DNA from: Alkalinema sp. FACHB-956
Lineage (GTDB): Bacteria; Cyanobacteriota; Cyanobacteriia; Leptolyngbyales; Leptolyngbyaceae
Length of the DNA stretch: 64,000 nucleotides
NCBI RefSeq assembly: GCF_014697025.1
Contig: NZ_JACJRC010000004.1
Coordinates: forward strand, 62,001-126,000
Reading direction: 5' to 3'
The notes under the pieces were generated by a model that was not told the DNA's origin, ran no database searches, and saw only the letters and a program-made list of their open reading frames with translations. The stretch's first letter is position 1; each line of letters opens with the position of its first letter. This document shows positions 47,281-54,847 of the stretch, piece by piece. The translations under genes were made by a program, and so were the position numbers.

Positions 47281-48453
47281 TTAAGCAGCCATGGCTTCAA
47301 ACAGTTGCCAGCAAAGGAACATCGCCCGAGGAACGTGGAAGCAGCCTTTCCATTTGCCGCCTTTGAGGTTAAGTAACACGTCGCCTTGGCGATTGAGATA
47401 GCCAAACCATTCGCCAAATTCAGCATCGGCAAAATGCGACCAACTGTAGTCGTGCAACTTTTGGTACCAAGTCCAGCAGGCTTCCCGTTGCGTTAAGCGA
47501 TAGCCCATGGCCAAGGCGACTAGGGTTTCCAAATGCACCCACCACAGTTTTTGATCCCATTCCAACTGCTGGGGGGGATGTCCGTCCGCATCCATAAAGT
47601 AATATAAGCCGCCATACTTCTCATCCCAGGCAAATTCCAAAATATTCAACACGATGTCGATTGCTTGATTAATCGTTGCTAAATCATTTCGACGATTGGC
47701 AATATCCATGATGAACCACATGGCTTCGATCCCATGACCAGGATTGATTAACCGACCATCAAAGCAATCAAGATGGGAACCATCCGGGGCCACACTTTCA
47801 AACATCAAACCCCGATCACGATCGAAAAAGTCGGTGAGGACTTCCTTAACTGTTGTGTCTAGTACGGTTTCTAGGGTTTCGCTGGGCAAGAGCCAGTCCA
47901 TTTCCAGTGTGAGATTGGCCAAAATCATGGGCACTGCCAAGGATTTCATGGGCCTAGTGCCGGGGTAGGCTTTGCTGTATTGGCCTTTGGGGTTATCTTT
48001 GCGGCGTAGGACGTTGTTGTAGGCTTGTAGGGCGATTTCCCGTGCCCAGTCCGTGCCTGAAGCCAGCGCATACTGACTAAAGGCCATGGCGGCAAAGCAA
48101 TCGGAAAAAATATTGTAGGGCTGTACTAGGGGCTGCCCCGATCGATCGAGGGCAAAGTACCAGTTGCCTTCAGGATCGCGACCGTGGGCGGCCAGAAATT
48201 CTGCGCCATGGCGGGCAATCTGTAGCCAATTTTCCCGCTTTTCTAAACGATTGCAGAGCACGGAAAACATCCAGACCTGGCGATTTTGCAACCAAATAAA
48301 TTTATCGGTGTCGTAGACTTGACCCGTGCGATCGAGGCAGGTGAAATAGCCGCCGTACTCACGATCGATCGAATGGGTTTCCCAAAAGGGGAGAATGTTG
48401 TCGAGCAGGGTGGTTTTGTACAGCGTTGCAAGGTGCTGGAAGTCGGGATTCAT
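47281..48453 (-). CDS. AGE-family (N-acylglucosamine 2-epimerase-like) sugar isomerase
   Basis: A 390-residue (alpha/alpha)6-barrel enzyme from MNPDFQHL (ATG 48453). Conserved residues are seen in [37 protein letters not shown] (catalytic-type His) and [14 protein letters not shown] (second His). The Synechocystis homologue interconverts GlcNAc and ManNAc; the substrate here is inferred only. Longer frame to 48561 rejected. Confidence 0.88.
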   Translation of the reverse strand: MNPDFQHLATLYKTTLLDNILPFWETHSIDREYGGYFTCLDRTGQVYDTDKFIWLQNRQVWMFSVLCNRLEKRENWLQIARHGAEFLAAHGRDPEGNWYFALDRSGQPLVQPYNIFSDCFAAMAFSQYALASGTDWAREIALQAYNNVLRRKDNPKGQYSKAYPGTRPMKSLAVPMILANLTLEMDWLLPSETLETVLDTTVKEVLTDFFDRDRGLMFESVAPDGSHLDCFDGRLINPGHGIEAMWFIMDIANRRNDLATINQAIDIVLNILEFAWDEKYGGLYYFMDADGHPPQQLEWDQKLWWVHLETLVALAMGYRLTQREACWTWYQKLHDYSWSHFADAEFGEWFGYLNRQGDVLLNLKGGKWKGCFHVPRAMFLCWQLFEAMAA

Positions 48454-48621
48454 AGGCGATCGGGGTTTCTGGGGTATCAGCCAGGTCTTATTATCCCTCG
48501 GAGGAACCCCGATCGCAAAAATGTCTGGACTATGAATGCCCACTAATTCCAAATTTGTCATTGACTGTTCAGTCTTGCATCCGCCGATTGGTTGACCCAG
48601 GGTGTCAATGCATACCAGAAC

Positions 48622-48966
48622 CTATGCGTACAGCAACTGATTATTAATACGATCAGCTGTCAATGAGTTGACTAAAATCCCAATCCGTTGCGCAATCTCA
48701 TAAGCATTTTTCTGAGGAACAACAATGATTCCGCAATGTTCTTTGCCGTCTTCTAGGAATTGAAGATGCAACCGTTCAAAGTCTACTCGGTTATGGGTTA
48801 CGAGGCATCTACGTAGAGAGGCTGCAAATTCTAATTGCTCGCGATCAGTTTTACCCAAAGTTGCCTGCTCAGGAACGGTGGTAACCTCTAAACCACGGGA
48901 ACGCAGAAGAGTTGCAACTAATGCCGACATATCTTCATCAGTGTAGAGCGCGGCAAATCTGCTCAT
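48622..48966 (-). CDS. DUF5615 PIN-like toxin
   Basis: A 114-residue PIN-like domain protein (YTDEDMSALVATLLRSRGLEVTTV, CLVTHNRVDFERLH, CGIIVVPQ). The acidic residues (DED; D in NRVDFERL) fit a metal-dependent nuclease. Its ATG overlaps the antitoxin-like DUF433 stop (ATGA). Typical second gene of a DUF433-DUF5615 pair. Confidence 0.88.
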   Translation of the reverse strand: MSRFAALYTDEDMSALVATLLRSRGLEVTTVPEQATLGKTDREQLEFAASLRRCLVTHNRVDFERLHLQFLEDGKEHCGIIVVPQKNAYEIAQRIGILVNSLTADRINNQLLYA

Positions 48967-49256
48967 AGCGTCCCAAGGGTGGCTTTTACAGAAGGATGCA
49001 CCAACTCATCGGGCACTTGATTCCGTTCAATGTACTCGTTAATTTCTGCTTGATGATCCAAATAAAAACTTAATGCATCGAAGACCTGCGCCAAGGTCAA
49101 ATGAGGAAAATGGGTTGGAATTTCCTCTGGTGTCACACCTAATCGCCACAGACCTACGATCGCGCGAACAGAAGTGCGAGTGCCCTCAATAATGGGTTCT
49201 CCCCCCAAAATTTCATGGTTTCTAGTGACGTAGCGGGAAAAAGTGTTAGTCGTCAT
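48963..49256 (-). CDS. DUF433 antitoxin-like protein
   Basis: A 97-residue DUF433 protein: HEILGGEPIIEGTRTSVRAIVGL and LTLAQVFDALSFYLDHQAEI are diagnostic; the fold is a helix-turn-helix. It precedes and overlaps the DUF5615 gene by four bases. ATG 49256 (MTTNTFS) or 49265. Confidence 0.88.
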   Translation of the reverse strand: MTTNTFSRYVTRNHEILGGEPIIEGTRTSVRAIVGLWRLGVTPEEIPTHFPHLTLAQVFDALSFYLDHQAEINEYIERNQVPDELVHPSVKATLGTL

Positions 49257-49360
49257 GGGATTCAATTTGCAACCTGTTTTACAATTCTAATCGCTTAGTC
49301 ATTGATCAAGATATAACCTGCAAAGTGGATGCTCTTTATAAATGGCAATGTAAAGGTCTA

Positions 49361-51013
49361 TCACTCCTGGGGCGGCAGATCGGAGGATTGTTTCGAGAGA
49401 TTCCACTTCCATTCGGGAATGAATTTTCCCCAGGATTGCTGGATCTGGAGGGTTTGCGTTTTCTGTGCCGCAATTTCTGCGAGAAACGATCGCACTTCAG
49501 GATTCTCTGCATCCATTTCCAATAACCGATCTAAAACCTTCTCCGCTTCGGCAATTTGGCTGCGCTCCATCAGGGTTTTGGCATGGCCCAGACCCGATCG
49601 CATCAGCCCTTCCCGTGCGCGAAAGGGATCGACATAGTAGGCCCGATCGAACAAAGTTAAGGCGTAGGCATAGGCTTTGGTATGCAAGAGGCAGTCAGCA
49701 AGGTCAAATAAACTGCTGAAATGGTTGGGGTTTTCGGCTAAAACGCGCTCATATAGCGAAATAGCCGCTGAAAGCTCTCCTTGGTAGCGTCGCTCGCGGC
49801 CTTCTTCGTAGACCGATTGGAGGTCGGGATTGAGGTTTTCTAATTCCCAAATTTCATCGCGAATACTGTGTTGACGCACCAGCCAGCGCCGCACCAGTTC
49901 GATCGTAATTTGGTAGGTGCCGCGCGAAACGGTTTCTGGGGAGTCTGCTTTTTTGATCCGCTTGAGGAATTTCCACTCGATCAAATTCTGCTGGGCCTTG
50001 TGCAGGCAGTCTGTCAGGGAGACGCCCCACTCTTCCAACAGTGCCAAAGGATCCCCCTCGCGGATGGTGGGATTCGCGTCCACACCTGTGGAACTTTTCT
50101 CGGCCACTTCTGCGGCGGCGGAGTACAGCACCCGTTCCGCAATGGGTAACCCATCCCAAAACCAGGCCAGTCCGCCCTCGCCCAGTTCGATCGCCCGATC
50201 GACGACGCGATAGACATCCTCCGCAGTCACGTCCCAGCGATCGTCCTGGCGGGCTTGGGTGAAGATGGCAAAGCAGATGACCTGGGTGAAATAGGGATGG
50301 CCCGCGCAGAGGTCAAAGATGGCGGTAATGGCGTCTTCGGCGTAGGTCAGAATGCCTTGGGCCGGTTCGGTGATCAGCTGCGTTGCGCTGGCCCGATCGA
50401 GGAGGCTGATTTCCTGCGCAGGTGCACTTTTAAACAAGTTAAGCAGCGTAGGCAAATCTTCTAAGCGCCGACCCACCACGGGAATGATGTGCAGAAACCG
50501 TTGTTGTTGCAGGGTTTCCGCCAAAAACGGGAAAAGATGATAGGCCGCCGCATCGGGCTGATAGTTCCCCAGGGTGTCGAATTCGTCTAACAGCAGCACC
50601 AGTTCTGGCCGATCGCAGCAGGTGGATAAATTTTCCAGAAAGCGATTAAAACTGCCGGGGTTTTCCTTAAGGTCTGCGATCGAGGGGACGATCGGCACGC
50701 GGTTGAGGCAGTCTAGGGATTGCAGCGTTTCCTTAGCTAAATCGTGCAGCACCTCCGGCAGGCATTTGTGGCTTTTGCCTTCTAGGGACAGGGCGATGAA
50801 GGTGAACGGTTCAGCTTTGAGCCAATGGGGAATCTGGGCCAGTACGGAAGACTTGCCAATGCGCCGTTGGCCGTGGAGCAGGATCACGGGCGCTTTTTGG
50901 CTGAGACTGTCGGCAATGAACTCCAACAACGGTTCCCGATCGAAAAAGCGATCGGGTTCATTGACCGGACGACCAATAATGTAAGGATTTCTGCGGCTGG
51001 CGACCATGATCAT
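49361..51013 (-). CDS. STAND-like AAA ATPase with TPR repeats
   Basis: A 550-residue protein. ATPase domain about 10-300 with Walker A LLHGQRRIGKSSVL (48-56), Walker B LVLLLDEFDTLG (about 138-149) and the downstream LDRASATQLITEP region. A winged-helix-like region (about 300-395) and C-terminal tetratricopeptide-like repeats (about 405-520, ELSAAISLYERVLAENPNH; AYALTLFDRAYYVDP). This is the usual layout of an nSTAND sensor where TPRs recognise a ligand; an effector domain is not visible. 178 bp downstream of a second ATPase gene. Confidence 0.85.
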   Translation of the reverse strand: MIMVASRRNPYIIGRPVNEPDRFFDREPLLEFIADSLSQKAPVILLHGQRRIGKSSVLAQIPHWLKAEPFTFIALSLEGKSHKCLPEVLHDLAKETLQSLDCLNRVPIVPSIADLKENPGSFNRFLENLSTCCDRPELVLLLDEFDTLGNYQPDAAAYHLFPFLAETLQQQRFLHIIPVVGRRLEDLPTLLNLFKSAPAQEISLLDRASATQLITEPAQGILTYAEDAITAIFDLCAGHPYFTQVICFAIFTQARQDDRWDVTAEDVYRVVDRAIELGEGGLAWFWDGLPIAERVLYSAAAEVAEKSSTGVDANPTIREGDPLALLEEWGVSLTDCLHKAQQNLIEWKFLKRIKKADSPETVSRGTYQITIELVRRWLVRQHSIRDEIWELENLNPDLQSVYEEGRERRYQGELSAAISLYERVLAENPNHFSSLFDLADCLLHTKAYAYALTLFDRAYYVDPFRAREGLMRSGLGHAKTLMERSQIAEAEKVLDRLLEMDAENPEVRSFLAEIAAQKTQTLQIQQSWGKFIPEWKWNLSKQSSDLPPQE

Positions 51014-51191
51014 TGGGGGTGTCTCCCTCCAGACTGAGCATCTGGGGCGCAGGGTTGCGGGGTAGACGGAAGGGGGTGGGGTAGATGGGGTTGGGCGGTA
51101 GGAGGGTTGGGGGAGATCAACCTGTGATCGACTTGAGAATACCCAAATTGTAGGCTGTGGTTCTTAGCGTGGCTAGGGGCAAGGGCGGAAT

Positions 51192-52475
51192 TTAGCCGGG
51201 AATCATCCCTTTGGGGAAGGCGGTGGAAATTTTTGCCAGCCATTCCAAAATGGTGGGCAATTCGTCTTTGTGCTGCCAGAGCCAGCGGATGGCAGTGGTG
51301 ACGGTTTCGGCTTGGCGATGGCTCATCAGGTTGAGAAAGACCCGTTGCCGATCGCGGAGCCAATCTTCGGAACTATTTTCCATCTCTTCTACGACCCACC
51401 ATTCCATCATCGACGACGCGAAGGCATATTTAAATTCTCCGGCGCGGGACTTGCGCGTCAGGATACCCTGCTCCACCAAGTTGGACAGTTCCCGTTCCTT
51501 TTGGCTAAAGACTAGTTCCAAGTCACCCAGGTCGTAGCGTTTTTTCTGCAACCGCCCTTTCAGGTGGACGAGGGCGATCAGCATCATCAGGGTTTGCTCC
51601 ACGTCGCTAGCCAAGTTCCAGAAGGCTTCGTAGAGGTGCTGGGTCATGGTGCGGAAGTCGGCGGCAAAGGCTTGGGGGTCGGGAACGTTGCCCGATCGTA
51701 GTTCCCGGTACAGCAGGTTCCCTGCCGATTGCAACAGGGCGGGGTGGCCATTGGTCATTTCCCGGATGCCGTCCCGCAGGGCTGGGGTCATGGGCAAGCC
51801 TCCCATCAGGGCCGCAACGTCGTGGGTGCTGAAGGGTTTGATGGGCAGAAAGAGATAGTGGTTATACCAGGGGGAACTGCCCGGTTGCAGCTTAGGGCCT
51901 AGTTCGTTCAGTCGCCGCAGGGAGGTGACGACCATGGAGAGGTATTGGCTTTCGCGGGCGTGGGAGCAGAGGTTACGGCAGTCGCTGACAAAGGTGGCGA
52001 TCGCGTTGTCGTCGTAACCGGCTTGGGGTTGCAGGGCGGCATCGTAGTCGTCTACCAGCAGCACGAGGTACTGGCCCTGGCGTCCGATTTCCCGCAGGAC
52101 TTGGCGCAGACCGTCTTTGGTGAGGTTGTCGGCTTGTAGGACGGTTTTAGCTTCGCTGACGATCGCGGCGGTTTCGGCGTAGTCCTGGATTTGGCTGAGG
52201 ATTTCTTTCCAGAAGCGGGGTTCGCTGAAGGGGGTTAATTCCAGGCAGCTAAACCGGACGATGACGGCGTTGGTGGGATCATAGCCACGAATTTGCCAAG
52301 CTTGGGGATCGGCTAGCAGGTTGAGGAAGGACGATTTGCCAATGCCGGGACTGCCCCAGACGGCGAGGTTGCTTTGACTCGTAATTTGGTCGAAGGCGGT
52401 GGCAATTTCGGCGGTGCGACCGATAAAACGATCGGGCGAGACGGGTTTACCCACGGTGAAGAGGTTGAGAGCCAT
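51192..52475 (-). CDS. AAA/STAND-like ATPase
   Basis: A 427-residue protein. Walker A VWGSPGIGKSSFL (41-49), Walker B LVLLVDDYDAAL (137-148), the arginine-type MVVTSLRRL, and a C-terminal winged-helix-like part (about 300-380, LVEQGILTRKSRAGEFKYAF). It ends without TPRs or membrane segments. Adjacent to but unlike the TPR ATPase in sequence, so not a recent duplicate. ATG at 52475. Role unknown. Confidence 0.83.
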   Translation of the reverse strand: MALNLFTVGKPVSPDRFIGRTAEIATAFDQITSQSNLAVWGSPGIGKSSFLNLLADPQAWQIRGYDPTNAVIVRFSCLELTPFSEPRFWKEILSQIQDYAETAAIVSEAKTVLQADNLTKDGLRQVLREIGRQGQYLVLLVDDYDAALQPQAGYDDNAIATFVSDCRNLCSHARESQYLSMVVTSLRRLNELGPKLQPGSSPWYNHYLFLPIKPFSTHDVAALMGGLPMTPALRDGIREMTNGHPALLQSAGNLLYRELRSGNVPDPQAFAADFRTMTQHLYEAFWNLASDVEQTLMMLIALVHLKGRLQKKRYDLGDLELVFSQKERELSNLVEQGILTRKSRAGEFKYAFASSMMEWWVVEEMENSSEDWLRDRQRVFLNLMSHRQAETVTTAIRWLWQHKDELPTILEWLAKISTAFPKGMIPG

Positions 52476-52560
52476 GTCCTAGGTTAGGGGGAGGTGCGAT
52501 CGGGTGTGTTTCCATTATGGCGAGTTTTTGGGGAGGAGTAGGAGGGTGGGAAGTGGGCTG

Positions 52561-53505
52561 CTAGATGCTGATTTTTTGACCGTTGGAGGGGGCTTTTGGT
52601 TGCAGGGGGGGGATTCCGGCTCGATCGAGGATCTGGGGAATTAGGTCTTCGCGTTTGACGGCCATGAGGTGGACGCCTTGGCAGATCTGCTGGGCCATTT
52701 GAACTTGTTCGGCGGCGATTTGGATGCCTTCTTGCAGGGGGTCGGTGGCCTGTTCTAGGCGATCGATGATGGTGTCGGGAATGTTGACACCGGGAACGGC
52801 GCGGTTAATGAAGCGGGCGTTTTTGGCGGATTTCAGCAGGAAGATTCCGGCTAGGATTGGCTTTCCGGCGGGGCGACCGATTTCGGCCATGAATGTTTCC
52901 AGGCGATCGAAGTCGGTAATCAACTGACTTTGGAAGAACTGTGCGCCTGCGTTGACTTTGCGTTCGAACCGACGTTTTAGACCTGACCAACTGCCACACT
53001 GCGGATCCACGGCTGCTCCGACGCAGAGATCGGTTGCGCCATCGGTGAGGGCGTGATCTACCCAGTCAAAGCCGGTGTTGAGTTTGGTGATCAGTTGCAG
53101 TAGTCGCACGGATTCTAGGTCAAAGACGGGTTTGGCGTCGGGGTGGTCGCCTGCTTTGACGGGGTCGCCGGTGAGAGCGAGGACGTTGCGGATGCCGAGG
53201 GCGTGGGCACCCAGGATATCAGCTTGCAGGCCGATGGCGTTGCGATCGCGGCAGGCGACTTGGTAGACGGGTTCGATGCCTTGTTCCAGCAGCAGCAGGG
53301 CGGAGACCAGCGAGGCCATGCGCATGACGGCGCGGCTTCCGTCGGTGATGTTGACGGCGTGGACGCGACCTTGGAGCAGGCTGGCCATTTGGATCATGTG
53401 GGCGGGGTTGGTGCCCTTGGGGGGGGCGACTTCGGCGGTGATGAGGAAGTCACGGCGATCGATTGCTTGGCGGAATTGGGTTAAGGGCTGGCGGCTCTGC
53501 TGCAT
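52561..53505 (-). CDS. metF: Methylenetetrahydrofolate reductase
   Basis: A 314-residue FAD enzyme reducing 5,10-methylene-THF to 5-methyl-THF for methionine synthesis. LITAEVAPPKGTNPAHM, NITDGSRAVMRMA, NVLALTGDPVKAGDHPDA, GAAVDPQ and AQFFQSQLITD are typical. It stands alone between conflict-type genes. Confidence 0.93.
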   Translation of the reverse strand: MQQSRQPLTQFRQAIDRRDFLITAEVAPPKGTNPAHMIQMASLLQGRVHAVNITDGSRAVMRMASLVSALLLLEQGIEPVYQVACRDRNAIGLQADILGAHALGIRNVLALTGDPVKAGDHPDAKPVFDLESVRLLQLITKLNTGFDWVDHALTDGATDLCVGAAVDPQCGSWSGLKRRFERKVNAGAQFFQSQLITDFDRLETFMAEIGRPAGKPILAGIFLLKSAKNARFINRAVPGVNIPDTIIDRLEQATDPLQEGIQIAAEQVQMAQQICQGVHLMAVKREDLIPQILDRAGIPPLQPKAPSNGQKISI

Positions 53506-53700
53506 GGGTTTGGGCTGGGAAAAGCGTGAACTCCGAAAAATTACTGACCAGACAATTTCTACCAGACTAGGCGGGATGGCGCTGGTTAGGTAAGAATTGT
53601 GGCGAAATTTTACGAGAACTTTAACCTATCACGGTTGCTGATGGGTGAGGTGGGTGGGTATGGGAGAGCTGGAGGGGACTGTCGGGATCTGTACCTAAAA

Positions 53701-53766
53701 GTTGACAATTAGATCTCAAAAAGTTGACAATCTAGTTGAGTCTGGTTGACAAATAATTAGGAAAAC
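53701..53766 (+). promoter_or_regulatory. Three GTTGACAA boxes at exact 22-bp spacing
   Basis: gttgacaa occurs at 53701, 53723 and 53745, so the boxes are two helical turns apart and face the same side of the DNA. The last is 33 bp before the start codon. They may be an operator, and each also resembles a -35 hexamer (TTGACA). Confidence 0.5.
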
Positions 53767-53784
53767 CGAAGGAATAGGTGTGAT

Positions 53785-54822
53785 GTGTCAAAAATTCTGA
53801 AGCGAAGTGAACAGATTCGTCAATTTATTTTGACCCATGTTGAAGAACATCCTCAGGATGTGGCTGTTTTAGCGGCGCAAGAATTTGGCGTGAGTCGGCA
53901 GGCCATCAATCGACATATTCAGGCTCTGGTCAAACAAAATGCAATTGTTGTTGAGGGGTCAACAAGAAGTAAGCGCTATTGTCTACATCCCTTGGTGGAA
54001 TGGACGAAAACTTACTCGCTGAAAAGTCCTTTGGAAGAAGATCGGGTATGGGATTCTGATATCAAGTCGCTCATTGCAGATTTACCTGATAACGTTCGGG
54101 CTATTTGGTATTACGGTTTTACTGAAATATTGAATAATGCGATCGATCACTCGCTAGGTCATCACGTTAGTATTACGGTGAAAAGAACTGCGATTAGCAC
54201 TGAAATATTTATTCATGATGATGGAGAAGGAATTTTCAAAAAAATTCAACGAGAATTGAATCTCTATGATGAACGTCATGCTGTTCTGGAATTGTCTAAA
54301 GGAAAATTGACGACTGACCCGAAACGCCATAGTGGCCAAGGGATCTTTTTCTCATCACGGATGTTTGATGCGTTTGATATCCTCTCGGGTACTGTGCATT
54401 TTTCCCATCAATTTCACAGGCCAGAGGATTGGATTGCTGAGTGGCAAATGCCGGGTTCTGGAACCTCCGTTTTTATGTGCTTGAGTAACAATACTTCGAG
54501 AACCTCTAAGCAAGTGTTCGATCAGTTTTCGTCGGGGGATGATTATGCTTTTACGAAAACGGTGGTGCCTGTGCGGTTAGCGCAGTACGGTGATGAAATG
54601 TTGGTATCGCGCTCTCAAGCGAAACGCCTATTGGCCAGGGTGGATAAGTTTAAAGTTGTGATTTTTGATTTTGCTGGGGTGGAAGCGATCGGGCAAGCCT
54701 TTGCAGATGAAATTTTTCGGGTGTTTAAGCAACAGCATTCTGAGATTGAAATGATGTCCGTAAATGGGAATGAAGAGGTGAATAAGATGATTCGTCGGGC
54801 GCAGAGTAGTTTGTCGGATTAA
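53785..54822 (+). CDS. Fused HTH - GHKL ATPase - STAS-like (DUF4325) switch protein
   Basis: A 345-residue protein with three modules: a winged-helix DNA-binding domain (about 1-70, EFGVSRQAINRHIQALVK), a GHKL ATPase domain (about 105-235) with N-box EILNNAIDHS (114-123), G1 DDGEGIF (145-151) and G2 HSGQGIFFSS (182-191), and a STAS-like DUF4325 domain (about 255-340, IFDFAGVEAIGQAFADEIF). Anti-sigma kinases and STAS antagonists are normally separate partner-switch proteins; here they are joined to a DNA-binding domain. Start GTG at 53785 because no upstream ATG is in frame. Convergent with the glycine-zipper ATPase gene, 25 bp away. Confidence 0.88.
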   Translation: MSKILKRSEQIRQFILTHVEEHPQDVAVLAAQEFGVSRQAINRHIQALVKQNAIVVEGSTRSKRYCLHPLVEWTKTYSLKSPLEEDRVWDSDIKSLIADLPDNVRAIWYYGFTEILNNAIDHSLGHHVSITVKRTAISTEIFIHDDGEGIFKKIQRELNLYDERHAVLELSKGKLTTDPKRHSGQGIFFSSRMFDAFDILSGTVHFSHQFHRPEDWIAEWQMPGSGTSVFMCLSNNTSRTSKQVFDQFSSGDDYAFTKTVVPVRLAQYGDEMLVSRSQAKRLLARVDKFKVVIFDFAGVEAIGQAFADEIFRVFKQQHSEIEMMSVNGNEEVNKMIRRAQSSLSD

Positions 54823-54847
54823 GGGCTCGGATTCAGGACAGAGCAGG

